In this document: positions 40,224 through 49,623 of the stretch, piece by piece
How positions within the stretch are numbered: the first letter of the stretch is position 1
Layout: every line of letters begins with the position of its first letter
Source of the DNA: Clostridia bacterium
GTDB lineage: Bacteria; Bacillota; Clostridia; Christensenellales; Aristaeellaceae
NCBI GenBank assembly: GCA_017469265.1
Contig: JAFUGS010000093.1
Span: 1-64,000, forward strand
Direction: 5' to 3'
DNA length: 64,000 nucleotides
Position numbers and translations under genes: made by a program
Notes under the pieces: model-generated
Seen by the model: the letters and a program-made list of their open reading frames with translations, nothing else
What the model was told of the DNA's origin: nothing
Database searches by the model: none

Positions 40224-41390
40224 TCAGTCCAGATAGTCCCTCAGCTTCTTGCTGCGGGAGGGATGGCGGAGCTTGCGCAGGGCCTTGGCCTCAATCTGTC
40301 GGATGCGCTCCCGGGTAACATTGAACTCCTTGCCCACCTCCTCCAGCGTACGCTGGCGGCCGTCGTCCAGGCCAAAGCGCAGGCGGAGCACCTTCTCCTC
40401 CCGGGGGGTCAGGGTGTCCAGCACCTCCATCAGCTGCTCCTTCATCAGGGCGAAGGAAGCGGCTTCCGCCGGGGCCGGCGCGTCGTCGTCCGGAATAAAG
40501 TCCCCCAGATGGCTGTCCTCCTCCTCGCCGATGGGCGTCTCCAGGCTCACTGGCTCCTGGGCGATCTTGATGATTTCACGCACCTTGGCCTCGGAAATGT
40601 TCATTTCCTTGGCGATTTCCTCCGGGGTAGGCTCCCGGCCGTATTCCTGCAGCAGCTGGCGGGAAACGCGGATCAGCTTGTTGATGGTCTCCACCATGTG
40701 CACCGGGATGCGGATGGTCCTCGCCTGGTCCGCGATGGCCCGGGTAATGGCCTGACGGATCCACCAGGTGGCATAGGTGGAAAACTTGAAGCCCTTCCGG
40801 TAATCAAATTTCTCCACGGCCTTGATCAGCCCCAGGTTGCCCTCCTGAATCAGATCCAGAAACAGCATGCCGCGGCCCACATAGCGCTTTGCGATGGAAA
40901 CCACCAGGCGCAGATTGGCTTCCGCCAGCTGCTGCTTGGCGGACTCGTCCCCTTCCTCCAGGCGCTTGGCCAGCTCAATCTCCTGGTCCGCCGTCAGCAG
41001 GGGCACCTTGCCGATCTCCTTCAGGTACATCCGCACCGGATCGTCGATGGCGATGCCTTCCGGCACGGAAAGATCCAGCTGCTCCTCCATGGGGATTTCC
41101 TTTTCGCTGATGGCGGCGGCCTCCGCCGCGTTCTCGGCGGCCGTTTCCTCCGCGGAGGGAATGTCCGCCTCGTCATTGACGACGGAAATCCCATAGGCGT
41201 CCAGCGTCTCCAGGATTTTATCCAGCTGCTCCGGCTCCATCTCCTGCTCCGTCAGGCGGTCCATGATCTCCTTGGTGGTCAGCACGCCCTTCTTCTTCCC
41301 ATAGGCATAGAGCTCATCCAGCCTGCTGTTCTGCTTTGTTTCCGGCTTTTCCTGTGTCAAAGGTAATCTCTCCCTTTCTCTGGTCGGCAT
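40224..41390 (-). CDS. rpoD: Primary sigma factor RpoD (SigA)
   Basis: Housekeeping sigma-70 factor of 388 residues, the compact form of Firmicutes without the large non-conserved region. Region 1.1 is near residues 20-75, region 1.2 has [12 protein letters not shown], region 2 has [11 protein letters not shown] and [12 protein letters not shown], region 3 follows, and region 4.2 includes [12 protein letters not shown]. The ATG at 41390 has a weak site; a TTG at 41360 lies 9 bases after GGGAG and may be the true start. It is second in dnaG-rpoD-trmK. The TTGACA/TATAAT promoters in this window are its expected targets. Confidence 0.97.
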   Translation of the reverse strand: MPTRERERLPLTQEKPETKQNSRLDELYAYGKKKGVLTTKEIMDRLTEQEMEPEQLDKILETLDAYGISVVNDEADIPSAEETAAENAAEAAAISEKEIPMEEQLDLSVPEGIAIDDPVRMYLKEIGKVPLLTADQEIELAKRLEEGDESAKQQLAEANLRLVVSIAKRYVGRGMLFLDLIQEGNLGLIKAVEKFDYRKGFKFSTYATWWIRQAITRAIADQARTIRIPVHMVETINKLIRVSRQLLQEYGREPTPEEIAKEMNISEAKVREIIKIAQEPVSLETPIGEEEDSHLGDFIPDDDAPAPAEAASFALMKEQLMEVLDTLTPREEKVLRLRFGLDDGRQRTLEEVGKEFNVTRERIRQIEAKALRKLRHPSRSKKLRDYLD

Positions 41391-41396
41391 GTCCGT

Positions 41397-43250
41397 TCAT
41401 TCCATTTTTCGCAGCGCGTCACTTACCGACTGATACTCCGCCAGCAGGCCCAGCTGCTCCGCCTCATCGTTACAGTTCGTCAGTCGGGCCTCGATTTCCT
41501 TTAATTTTTTTTCATACCTGCCATGGCGGATACGGGCCACACAGTCGTGCGCCATGGCCATCAGCTCATCCGTGCTGCCGGCCGCGGGGGACAGCAGCAG
41601 CCGCGTCAGGCGGGAGCGGGATTCCCCGTCCGGCGCCCGATCCACCAGGGAGGAGGGTTTCTCCCCCCGTTTCAGATCCTGGTATATTAATTTCAACTCC
41701 GGATCCTCAAAGTCCTCTTCCTGCGCCAGATCTTCCGGCAGGCGGCCGGTGGCCAGGAGCCCCAGCAGCATTTCCTGCGCCCGGAGGACCTTCCATTCCG
41801 CCTCGGACAGCTTCTTCCGGCCGGCCCCGGCGGCTTCCCTGCCCTCCGTTTCCCCGGTGGGCACGACGCCCACGGCCTCCGCCGGATCCACCCGTCGGCG
41901 GGCCGGCGGCTTCGGCACGGCTCTGCCCAGCTTCTGCAGTTCCTCCGCCAGCTGGGCCTGCAGCACATCCCGGGAGAAACCGGTCTGAATCATGATTTCC
42001 TTCAGGTATCCTTCCCGCTCCACGGGTTCCAGCGGCGCCACGATGGCGACAGCCTGCCGGGCGAAGGATACTTTTCCCTCCTGTCCGGAAAGATCAAGGC
42101 TGTCCTTCAGCCTGCGGATCCGATAGGTTTCCGGCGTCACCGACTTCAGCTTCGCGAAGCCCTCCGGCCCGTCCCGGCGGATGAACTCGTCCGGATCCAG
42201 CCCGTCCGGGAAGTCCAGCACCCGCGCCGGCACCCCTTCCTCCTTCAGGATATCCAGCCCCCGCAGGATGGCGTGCTGTCCCGCCGCGTCCCCGTCATAG
42301 CTCAGGAATACCTGAGGCGCGTACCGCTTCAGCAGCCGGGCCTGCTCGTTGGTCAGGGCCGTGCCCAGCGTGGCGCACACGCCTTTGACGCCAAACTGGG
42401 TCAGGCTCACCACGTCCATGTATCCTTCCACCAGGATCACCCGATCCAGATGCCTTTCCTTCCGCAGCAGGTTGGCCGCGAAAACCCCTTTCCGCTTGTT
42501 GAACACGGGGGTGTCCGAGGTGTTCAGGTACTTGGGCTCCCCCTTCCCCAGGATGCGCCCGCCGAAGGCCAGCACATTGCCGTAGGCGTCAATAATGGGA
42601 AAGATCGCCCGGTTCCGGAACATGTCAAAGGCCCGGCGCGGCCTGGCGGGGGCATCCGCCGTGGCGGGAACCGCCTCCTTGATAACCGTCAGCCCGGCCA
42701 GCTGCAGCTCCTCCAGGGAGAAGCCCTTCTCCAGCAGGTGCTTCGTCAGCGTATCCCAGCCCTCCGGCGCAGCCCCCAGGCCAAACTTCCGGATGACGCC
42801 GTCGCTGAGCCCCCGCTTCCGCAGGTAGTCCAGGGAGGCGGCCCCGGCGGGCGTGAACAGGGTTTCATGGAAAAACCGGGCGGCTTCCCTGTTGGCGTTC
42901 AGCAGCCGCTCCCGCTGGGTGCGGCGGCGCTCGTAGTCCTCATCCTGAATCATCTGCGGCAGCGGCATATGCGCCCGCTCCGCCAGCTGCTCCACCGCTT
43001 CATTGAAGGTCAGGTGATCCATTTCCATGAGGAAGGTAATGACGTTTCCGCCGGCCTTGCAGCCAAAGCAGTAGTACAGCTGCGCTTCCTCGTCCACCGA
43101 GAAGGAGGCCGTCTTCTCCCCATGAAAGGGGCAAAGGCCCCACCAGCGGCGCCCGTTTTTCTTCAGCGCCACATAGCCGGACACCGTCTGCACCAGATCG
43201 CTGCGGCTGCGCAGCTCATCCAGCCAGGCGGACGGATACCGGGATGCCAT
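41397..43250 (-). CDS. dnaG: DNA primase
   Basis: Makes RNA primers at the replication fork. It has 617 residues from the ATG at 43250 (after GGGAGGTGAGG). The zinc-binding domain is at about 30-60 (C-P-F-H-G-E-K ... Y-Y-C-F-G-C-K-A-G-G). The catalytic TOPRIM core contains V-I-L-V-E-G-Y-M-D-V and S-Y-D-G-D-A-A-G. The C-terminal helicase-binding domain is preceded by a Pro/Arg linker (K-P-P-A-R-R-R-V). It is the first gene of the macromolecular synthesis operon dnaG-rpoD-trmK, and rpoD follows after 6 bases. Confidence 0.97.
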   Translation of the reverse strand: MASRYPSAWLDELRSRSDLVQTVSGYVALKKNGRRWWGLCPFHGEKTASFSVDEEAQLYYCFGCKAGGNVITFLMEMDHLTFNEAVEQLAERAHMPLPQMIQDEDYERRRTQRERLLNANREAARFFHETLFTPAGAASLDYLRKRGLSDGVIRKFGLGAAPEGWDTLTKHLLEKGFSLEELQLAGLTVIKEAVPATADAPARPRRAFDMFRNRAIFPIIDAYGNVLAFGGRILGKGEPKYLNTSDTPVFNKRKGVFAANLLRKERHLDRVILVEGYMDVVSLTQFGVKGVCATLGTALTNEQARLLKRYAPQVFLSYDGDAAGQHAILRGLDILKEEGVPARVLDFPDGLDPDEFIRRDGPEGFAKLKSVTPETYRIRRLKDSLDLSGQEGKVSFARQAVAIVAPLEPVEREGYLKEIMIQTGFSRDVLQAQLAEELQKLGRAVPKPPARRRVDPAEAVGVVPTGETEGREAAGAGRKKLSEAEWKVLRAQEMLLGLLATGRLPEDLAQEEDFEDPELKLIYQDLKRGEKPSSLVDRAPDGESRSRLTRLLLSPAAGSTDELMAMAHDCVARIRHGRYEKKLKEIEARLTNCNDEAEQLGLLAEYQSVSDALRKME

Positions 43251-43288
43251 CGGCCTCACCTCCCTCCCGCAAAAAAAGGAAAACCCTC

Positions 43289-43305
43289 TCACCCGGTCCG
43301 GGTGA
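43289..43305. promoter_or_regulatory. 17-bp palindrome upstream of dnaG
   Basis: TCACCCGGTCCGGGTGA has 8-base arms around one T and lies about 40 bases before the dnaG ATG, probably in its leader. It could be an operator or a weak stem followed by T-rich sequence (GGGTTTTCC on the minus strand). No matching copy was noticed elsewhere in the window. Confidence 0.4.
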
Positions 43306-43373
43306 AGGATGATGAATTCGGTATTTTTATTCGAGAAAAGGAGGGCAAATTCCTTTTTCCGGAGGAAAATAGA

Positions 43374-43405
43374 AAAGGGCGGCGCACCCGCCAGGGATGC
43401 GCCGC
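43374..43405 (-). terminator. Intrinsic terminator of the malQ-glgP transcript
   Basis: On the minus strand a stem GCGGCGCA / TGCGCCGC with an 11-base loop, followed by CCCTTTTCTATTTT, 17 bases after the glgP stop. Confidence 0.75.
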
Positions 43406-43421
43406 GCCGAACCGGGATCGG

Positions 43422-45761
43422 TTATACCCGCCAGATCTCCGCCGCGTATTGACGAATGGTCCGGTCGGAGGAGAATTTTCCGCTGGTGGCCACGTTCATG
43501 AGGCATTTCCGGGCGAAGCCCATGGGATCATGCCCCGCGTCGGAGATGGCCCGCAGCTTTGTTTCCAGGTAGGAGGGGAAATCCCGCAGCACGAAGTAAT
43601 GATCCGGCTTGTGCCAGCTGGCTCCCTTGAGAATCGCGTCATGCAGCTCCGCGAACGCGCCGTCCGGATCCGGGAATGTGCCGTCCACCAGGGTATCCAG
43701 CGCCCGGCGGATCACAGCGTCCTTTTCGTAAATCTCCCGCGGGTCGTAGCTGTCGCGGATGGCGTTCAGCTCCTCCACCGTGGCGCCAAAGATATAATTG
43801 TTCTCCCGCCCCGCTTCCTCGACGATTTCCACATTCGCGCCGTCGAAGGTGCCCAGCGTCACCGCGCCGTTCAGCATCAGCTTCATGTTGCCGGTGCCGG
43901 AGGCTTCGGTGCCCGCGGGGGAAATCTGCTCCGATATATCCGCGGCGGGAATGATCTTCTCCGCCCAGGAGCAGTTGTAGTTCTGGACGAAGACCACCTT
44001 CAGCCGCCCCGCGGTCTCGGGATCGCTGTTCACCTTTTCCGCGATCAGGTTGATCCAGTGGATCACCGCCTTGGCCCGGGCATATCCCGGGGCGGCCTTG
44101 GCGCCGAAAATAAAGGCCACCGGGGGCAGATCCCCCATTTTTCCCGCCTTGAGCCCCTGATAAACCGCCAGGATGGACAGGGCGTTCATGAACTGCCGCT
44201 TGTATTCATGCAGCCGCTTCACCTGGACGTCAAAAACCATCTCCGGGCTCAGGGTGACCCCTTCCTTCCGGGCGATTTCTGCCGCCAGCTGTTCCTTCTT
44301 GACCCGCTTGACCGCCTGGAACTCCCGGCACAGCGCCTCGTCGATCTCCGGAATCAGCGCCCGCAGCCGGGTCAGATCCGTCTCAAAGCCCCCGCCGATC
44401 CGGCGCCGAATCAGCCCACACAGCTCCGGATTGCACAGCCCCAGCCACCGCCGCTGGGTAATGCCGTTGGTCTTGTTCTGGAACCGGTCCGGATACAGCT
44501 CATACCACCGGGCGAACAGGTCATCCTTCAGAATCTGGGAATGCAGCTCCGCCACGCCGTTCACCGCGTGGGTGGCGTATACGGCCAGCTGCGCCATATG
44601 CACCCGGCGCCCCTCGATGATGCACCGGTCCGGCAGCACCGGTTTCCCGGCCGCCGCCATTTCCCGGCGGAAACGGGCGTCAATGCGCCGGATGATGCTC
44701 ACGATCTCCGGGCACACGGAGCTGAGCAGGCTCAGATCCCATTTTTCCAGCGCCTCCTGCATCACGGTGTGATTCGTATAGGCAAAGGTATCCCGGGCCA
44801 GGGCAAAAGCGGTCTCAAAGTCCACGCCCCGGTTTTCCAGCAGCCGGATCAGTTCCGGAATGGCCATGACGGGATGCGTGTCATTCAGCTGGGCCGCCGT
44901 CTCTCCGGCGAAGTGGCTGTAATCCTGCCCATGCCGTTTTTCATACCCCCGCAGCAGGTCCTGCATGGAGGCGGAAACCAGCACGTACTGCTGCTTCACC
45001 CGCAGCTGTTTCCCGGCCCTTTTGGAATCGTTGGGGTACAGGAATTTGACAATGTCCTCCGCCTCGTTCTTGCCCGCGCAGGCCTTCGCGTACCGCTGCT
45101 CGTTGAACAGGGGAAAATCGATCTCATGCAGGCTTTCCGTCTGCCAGAGGCGCAGGGTTCCCACATTCTTCATTCCATAGCCCACCACCGGCATATCATA
45201 GGGCACCGCCAGCACATCCCCGGTCTTCATGGGCACCACCACAGCTTCCTCCAGCCGGCGGATGGACCAGGGATCCCCCATTCGGGACCAGTCGTCCGGT
45301 TCCTCGGTCTGCCGCCCGTCCACAAATTTCTGCCGGAACAGCCCGTAGCGGAACCGCAGTCCGTATCCTGTCAGGGGTACATCGCAGGTCACCGCGCTGT
45401 CCAGGAAGCAGGCCGCCAGCCTTCCCAGCCCTCCGTTGCCGAAGGCGTCATCCTCAATGTCCTCCAGCAGGGCCAGATCCACGCCTTTCTCCGCCAGCAG
45501 CGCACGAACCTCCGTCAGCATGCCCATGCAGTACAGGTTGTTGTAGATCAGCCGGCCCACCAGGTACTCCATGGACAGGTAGAAGGCCTGCCGCTTCGGG
45601 AAGCGCTCCGCTTCCTTCCGGTGCCACAGGGGCGCCAGGGCGGTCATGCAGGCCGCGGACAGCGCGTTGTGCAGCTCCGCCGCCGTCGCTTCCTTCAGGG
45701 TCCTGTGGCTCTGGGTCATCAGGTTCTGCTCCGCCGCCTGAATCAGTTCCTTCGCGTTCAT
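43422..45761 (-). CDS. glgP: Glycogen/maltodextrin phosphorylase
   Basis: Releases glucose 1-phosphate from alpha-1,4-glucans using phosphate and PLP. It has 779 residues, close to the family norm. The PLP lysine is in S-G-T-G-N-M-K-L-M-L-N-G-A, followed by G-T-F-D-G-A-N-V-E-I. The N terminus has L-S-M-E-Y-L-V-G-R and the G-N-G-G-L-G-R-L-A-A-C phosphate/glucan segment. The ATG follows AAAGGAG. It is 16 bases after malQ, forming a glucan-degrading pair; the phospho-sugar mutase at 34541 would use its product. Confidence 0.97.
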   Translation of the reverse strand: MNAKELIQAAEQNLMTQSHRTLKEATAAELHNALSAACMTALAPLWHRKEAERFPKRQAFYLSMEYLVGRLIYNNLYCMGMLTEVRALLAEKGVDLALLEDIEDDAFGNGGLGRLAACFLDSAVTCDVPLTGYGLRFRYGLFRQKFVDGRQTEEPDDWSRMGDPWSIRRLEEAVVVPMKTGDVLAVPYDMPVVGYGMKNVGTLRLWQTESLHEIDFPLFNEQRYAKACAGKNEAEDIVKFLYPNDSKRAGKQLRVKQQYVLVSASMQDLLRGYEKRHGQDYSHFAGETAAQLNDTHPVMAIPELIRLLENRGVDFETAFALARDTFAYTNHTVMQEALEKWDLSLLSSVCPEIVSIIRRIDARFRREMAAAGKPVLPDRCIIEGRRVHMAQLAVYATHAVNGVAELHSQILKDDLFARWYELYPDRFQNKTNGITQRRWLGLCNPELCGLIRRRIGGGFETDLTRLRALIPEIDEALCREFQAVKRVKKEQLAAEIARKEGVTLSPEMVFDVQVKRLHEYKRQFMNALSILAVYQGLKAGKMGDLPPVAFIFGAKAAPGYARAKAVIHWINLIAEKVNSDPETAGRLKVVFVQNYNCSWAEKIIPAADISEQISPAGTEASGTGNMKLMLNGAVTLGTFDGANVEIVEEAGRENNYIFGATVEELNAIRDSYDPREIYEKDAVIRRALDTLVDGTFPDPDGAFAELHDAILKGASWHKPDHYFVLRDFPSYLETKLRAISDAGHDPMGFARKCLMNVATSGKFSSDRTIRQYAAEIWRV

Positions 45762-45777
45762 AAATTGCTCCTTTCCT

Positions 45778-47259
45778 TTACCGTACCGGAATCCGTCCCG
45801 TTTCCCTGTTCAGTTCCTTCAGCCTTTTTGCGGTTTCCGGCGTTGCGGCCCCCGGCAGCATGCGCCAGGCCCAGTTGCCCCCGACGGTGCCGGGCAGATT
45901 CATCCGCGCGTCGCCCCCGAGGCCGAGAATATCCTGCATGGGGGCAACCGCCGTGTCCGCCCGGGAGCGGAAAACGCTGCGGACAAATGCCTCCGGCGCC
46001 TCCTCCAGGCGGTCGAATCCCAGCGTCTTTTTCGCCAGGGCCAGGGCCTTCGGGCCCGCTTTTTCCGCCCAGCCCAGGACGGTGTCATTGTCATGGGTCC
46101 CGGTGTACAGCACCGTGTTTTTCCCTTCGTTTCCGGGAAAATGCGGATTGGTCTCATCCCCGTCAAAGCCGTAGCAGAGCACCTTCATTCCCGGGTACCC
46201 GGTGTAGTCCATCAGGGCCAGCACCTGGTCGTTGACCTCCCCCAGATCCTCCGCCACGACGCGCATTCCGGGCACCCTGTCCCGCAGCGTTTCGAAAAGC
46301 GGAATGCCCGGGCCGTCCTCCCACCGGCCGTTCCGGGCGTTCGGCGCGCCGTAGGGAATCGCGTAATAGTGCCCGAAGCCGATGAAATGGTCAATCCGCA
46401 CCAGGTCGTACAGCTCCGCCATGCGTCGCATCCGGTCCACCCACCAGAAGTATCCCTTCTTCTTCAGGTAATCCCACCGGTACAGGGGGTTCCCCCACAT
46501 CTGGCCGTCCTCGGAGAAATAATCCGGCGGCACCCCCGCCACCCGCTTCGGAACGCGGTTCCGGTCCAGCTGGAACACCTTCGGATGGGTCCAGGTGTCG
46601 GCGGAGTCCTCCGCCACATAGATGGGCATATCCCCCAGAAGCATGATCCCCCGCTCGTTGCAGTATGCTTTCAGTGCCATCCACTGCCGCTGAAAGAGCA
46701 TCTGGGTGAAAAGATGGTATTCCACTTCCCCCGCCAGCTGCCGCCGGTATTTCCGCCGGGCCAGCCACCGCCGGTTCCGGATTCCCCGGTCCGTCCACTG
46801 GCTCCACATCCGCCCGCCGAAGTGATCCTTGACCGCGGAAAACAGCGCGTAATCCTCCGCCCAGGGCTGCTCCCGACGAAAGGCTTCCGTTTCCGCCCGC
46901 ATCCGTTCCCCGCTCTGCAGGAAAGCCCTGCGCAGCAGGGGCAGCTTGCCGGCCCGCGCCGCGTCGTAGTCCACCCGTGACGGATCCTCCGGGCTGTACA
47001 GCTCGCTGTCGTCATAATCCAGCAGCCCATCCCGCCGCAGCTGGGGAAGGGAAATCAGCAGCGGATTCCCCGCGAAGGCGGATGGGGACTGATAGGGGCT
47101 TTCCCCATAGCCCGTGGGCCCCACCGGCAGCACCTGCCAGATGGTCATCCCCGCCGCCTGTAAAAAGTCCGCGAAGGCCCGGGCTTCATCGCCCAGATCC
47201 CCGATGCCCCCCGGCGAGGGCAGGCTGGTAATATGCAGCAGAACGCCTCCGGCTCTCAT
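45778..47259 (-). CDS. malQ: 4-alpha-glucanotransferase (amylomaltase, GH77)
   Basis: Transfers glucan segments between maltodextrins so that glgP can act. It has 493 residues, standard. Catalytic residues are visible: nucleophile in L-V-R-I-D-H-F-I-G-F, acid/base Glu in V-V-A-E-D-L-G, and the stabilising Asp in T-G-T-H-D-N-D-T. The N terminus S-L-P-S-P-G-G-I-G-D-L-G is typical. It follows the zinc-ribbon coiled-coil gene by 78 bases and precedes glgP by 16. Confidence 0.96.
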   Translation of the reverse strand: MRAGGVLLHITSLPSPGGIGDLGDEARAFADFLQAAGMTIWQVLPVGPTGYGESPYQSPSAFAGNPLLISLPQLRRDGLLDYDDSELYSPEDPSRVDYDAARAGKLPLLRRAFLQSGERMRAETEAFRREQPWAEDYALFSAVKDHFGGRMWSQWTDRGIRNRRWLARRKYRRQLAGEVEYHLFTQMLFQRQWMALKAYCNERGIMLLGDMPIYVAEDSADTWTHPKVFQLDRNRVPKRVAGVPPDYFSEDGQMWGNPLYRWDYLKKKGYFWWVDRMRRMAELYDLVRIDHFIGFGHYYAIPYGAPNARNGRWEDGPGIPLFETLRDRVPGMRVVAEDLGEVNDQVLALMDYTGYPGMKVLCYGFDGDETNPHFPGNEGKNTVLYTGTHDNDTVLGWAEKAGPKALALAKKTLGFDRLEEAPEAFVRSVFRSRADTAVAPMQDILGLGGDARMNLPGTVGGNWAWRMLPGAATPETAKRLKELNRETGRIPVR

Positions 47260-47337
47260 GTTTTCCTCACCCCTCCATGCACAAAGGCCTGCCCCTCCGG
47301 GAGGGCACGATGGGCTTTATGCGTTTGCCATGTTCCT

Positions 47338-48039
47338 TTATTGAATAATCATCCGCCCGCAGGTTTCGCACTCCACGAGCGTCCCGCTTTTGATCTTGCT
47401 GAGGGTCGCGCTGGGCAGGGAGGTGTTGCAGCCGGAGCACTGCCCGTACTGCAGCCTGGAAACCGGCGGCGTGGTATGCTTCTTAATGGACAGATATTCC
47501 ACCAGCAGCTCCGGATCCACCGTGTCCTCCAGGGATTTGACCCTCGCCCGCTGCTGATCCAGCTCCGCCTTCCTGGCCTTGCTCTCGTTTTCGTAATCCA
47601 CCTTCAGCTGATCGAAGCTCTGCTTCGCCTTGGCGGCTTCCACCCGCACGGCCCGCAGCTGCTTGTCGTAGTTGGCGGAGTCGCTGTTCATATGGTCCAG
47701 CTCTTTCTCGAAGGAGCGCAGCTGATCCCGGGCTTCGGACACGTCCTTCCGCAGGGTTTCCACCGCGTCCTCGTCTTCCGGATTCAGGCCCTCCATCCGA
47801 TCCTTCAGGCTTTCCATGCGCTCAACGGCCTTTTCCAGGGCCTGCTCCAGCACATCCTTCCGGTCCTCGATCTCGGTGATGCTGTCCTCAATCTGCTTAT
47901 ACTGTTTCTGGCGATCCATGATAAAATCCCGGGATTTCTCCAGCCGCTGGCGGGTAGGCGAGCGCCTGATCTCGTTGGCGATGGCATCCGCCTTGATATC
48001 CTCGGTCTGATACGCCCACAGCGCTTCGAACTTATCCAT
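47338..48039 (-). CDS. C4-type zinc-ribbon coiled-coil protein (zf-RING_7 / DUF164)
   Basis: A 233-residue protein: a long antiparallel-type coiled coil (about 10-180, rich in Glu/Lys/Arg with Q-K-Q-Y-K-Q-I-E-D) followed by a zinc ribbon, Y-G-Q-C-S-G-C-N ... C-E-T-C-G-R. Relatives occur widely, often beside the nif3-like gene as here, and have been linked to RNA or nucleotide processes without firm function. It has a good AGGAGG site and lies 34 bases after the nif3-like gene. Confidence 0.9.
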   Translation of the reverse strand: MDKFEALWAYQTEDIKADAIANEIRRSPTRQRLEKSRDFIMDRQKQYKQIEDSITEIEDRKDVLEQALEKAVERMESLKDRMEGLNPEDEDAVETLRKDVSEARDQLRSFEKELDHMNSDSANYDKQLRAVRVEAAKAKQSFDQLKVDYENESKARKAELDQQRARVKSLEDTVDPELLVEYLSIKKHTTPPVSRLQYGQCSGCNTSLPSATLSKIKSGTLVECETCGRMIIQ

Positions 48040-48072
48040 CGGTACCTCCTGTCCGGCAGGAAAAGATGGACA

Positions 48073-48855
48073 TCATTCCGCCTGCCCCGGAAGGCGGCCC
48101 ATGCCGTACGCGCCGGCCGCCGAATGATAGACGTCCAATTTGTATTGTACCCGATTCAAAGCGCTTTGTAAAGCATCCGCCAGGGCGAATATCCCCGGCT
48201 CCTCCGTGGCAAAATGGCCGCACTCGAAGCAGGGGATCCCCGCCTCCGCCATGGCCAGGGCGTGATGATGTTTGATTTCCCCGCTGAGGAAGGCCTCCGC
48301 TCCCAGGGCCCGGGCCGCTTCCCATTCGCCGGATCCCGCGCCGCTGCACAGGCCGATCCGGCAGACCTTCCTTGCCGGATCCCCCATGAGGCGGACGGTG
48401 GTGTTCAGCGCCGCGGCCAGGTATTCCTTCAGTTCCCCCGCGGCCATGGGCTCCGGCAGGCTGCCCACCCGCACGAAGCCTTCCCCTTCCACATCCAGCA
48501 GGGCGCAGCACTCCGCCAGGGCGTCATTGATGCCGCCGGGCGCCTGGTCGAGGCAGGTGTGGCTGGCGATGAGGCTGATGCCCTCCCGGATCAGGCGAAG
48601 GATCAGCCGGCCCTCAAAGGTATCTCCCGTAACCCGGCGAATGGGATCAAACATCAGCGGATGATGGGTCACGATCAGGTTCGCACCTTTCTCTACCGCT
48701 TCGTCAATCACGTCCATGGTCACATCCAGGGCGAAAAGAATCCCCTTTACCTCCGCGTCCCTTTCCCCCACCAGGAAACCGGAGTTATCAAAAGCCGCCT
48801 GGGTTGCAAAGGGCGCCACCGCGTCCAGCAGGTCATAGATGTTCTGTACGGTCAT
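48073..48855 (-). CDS. Nif3-like dinuclear metal-centre protein (YqfO type)
   Basis: A 260-residue protein of the Nif3/YqfO family, a hexameric ring with a two-metal site; suggested GTP cyclohydrolase I or hydrolase-like roles are not settled. The start is taken as the ATG at 48855, 9 bases after AAGGAG. Metal ligands: T-H-H-P-L-M-F-D, S-H-T-C-L-D, and a C-terminal H-F-A-T-E-E. The usual CutA-like insert of the longest members is absent, giving the short form. It lies between queT (38 bases) and the zinc-ribbon gene. Confidence 0.93.
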   Translation of the reverse strand: MTVQNIYDLLDAVAPFATQAAFDNSGFLVGERDAEVKGILFALDVTMDVIDEAVEKGANLIVTHHPLMFDPIRRVTGDTFEGRLILRLIREGISLIASHTCLDQAPGGINDALAECCALLDVEGEGFVRVGSLPEPMAAGELKEYLAAALNTTVRLMGDPARKVCRIGLCSGAGSGEWEAARALGAEAFLSGEIKHHHALAMAEAGIPCFECGHFATEEPGIFALADALQSALNRVQYKLDVYHSAAGAYGMGRLPGQAE

Positions 48856-48892
48856 GTCCATCCGCTCCTTTCGCCAGGTAGGTTCCATGCTT

Positions 48893-49420
48893 TTATCCCA
48901 GCTGAGGCGCCTTCATGGCCCGCTCCGCCGCTTTATAGACCAGGATGCCCAGCACACAGCAGCTGATCATCTCGCCGATGAAAATCTGGATGGCCAGGGG
49001 AATAAACAGCCCGCCGGGCAGTCCGGACAGCCAGGGCAGCACGCCCTCCTGCCCCACGCCGTACACCTTCATCAGCACAATGGGCACGATGATCGTATTG
49101 CTCAGCACCGGGGGAATCCAGCTCAGATTGGGTTTGTTCTTCATCAACCGGGTGCCGACGGCGCCGATCAGCGTCGCCAGGGAGCCGAACACCACGTCCC
49201 ACGGCGCGCACCCTGTCAGCAGATTCGCCAGCACGCATCCGATGGTCAGCCCCGGCACCGCTGACGGCAGCAGCACAGGCAGCAGCGTCAGCGATTCGGA
49301 GATGCGGACCTGGATCGCGCCGGACGCCAGCCCGAAGGCCTGCGCCACATAGGTCAGCACAACGTACAGCGCGGCGATCACGCCGCCCATGGCAATTTCC
49401 CTGGTTTGGTTTCTGTTCAT
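48893..49420 (-). CDS. queT: QueT-type ECF transporter substrate-binding subunit (queuosine precursor)
   Basis: A 175-residue integral membrane S-component that takes up a queuosine precursor with the shared ECF module, whose genes are not in the window. The start is the ATG at 49420, 9 bases after AAAGGAG. Five to six hydrophobic segments are visible, and family features include A-M-G-G-V-I-A-A-L-Y-V-V-L-T, V-R-I-S-E-S-L-T-L-L-P and G-C-A-P-W-D-V-V-F-G-S. The directly adjoining preQ1-I-like riboswitch supports the substrate. It is first of a run that continues into nif3-like, zinc-ribbon, malQ and glgP genes. Confidence 0.93.
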   Translation of the reverse strand: MNRNQTREIAMGGVIAALYVVLTYVAQAFGLASGAIQVRISESLTLLPVLLPSAVPGLTIGCVLANLLTGCAPWDVVFGSLATLIGAVGTRLMKNKPNLSWIPPVLSNTIIVPIVLMKVYGVGQEGVLPWLSGLPGGLFIPLAIQIFIGEMISCCVLGILVYKAAERAMKAPQLG

Positions 49421-49430
49421 CTTTCTTTTC

Positions 49431-49472
49431 TCCTTTAGTTTTGTTTTAGGTGAGGAAGGTCTCGAACTCACC
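49431..49472 (-). promoter_or_regulatory. preQ1-I riboswitch in the queT leader
   Basis: On the minus strand: GGTGAG, a 12-base loop TTCGAGACCTTC, CTCACC (perfect 6-bp P1), then an A-rich tail TAAAACAAAACTAAAGGAG that contains the ribosome site. Aligned with the Bacillus queC element, the loop keeps TTC-N-AG and the C that pairs with preQ1, at the same spacing. The tail A-C-T-A can form the P2 pseudoknot through a G-C and an A-U pair. The mode would be translational. The loop is not a perfect consensus, so a covariance-model check is wanted. Confidence 0.72.
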
Positions 49473-49491
49473 GCGCCTCAGGCGCCGGGAA

Positions 49492-49520
49492 AGTATACCT
49501 GGTTTTCCGCTTTCGCGCAA
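49492..49520 (-). promoter_or_regulatory. Promoter of the queT operon
   Basis: On the minus strand TTGCGC, 17 bases, TATACT. The start is predicted near 49485, a few bases before the riboswitch stem. Confidence 0.7.
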
Positions 49521-49623
49521 CCGGAAAGCAGAAAGAAAAGAGGACAATATCCCGGACTGGTCTTCAATTTGATCAGAATGCTAAAGTCGAAAGCCTATCA
49601 TTCATCTATTTCCGTGAGTAATC

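Noticed and set aside
42273-46235. A 1320-codon open frame on the plus strand opposite dnaG, glgP and malQ
   Set aside because: It crosses gene boundaries and a terminator and shows no protein family features; a shadow of high GC3.
49431-49490. A tRNA-like TTCGA loop upstream of queT
   Set aside because: No acceptor or anticodon stem can be drawn; the same bases fit a preQ1-I riboswitch with the ribosome site in its tail.
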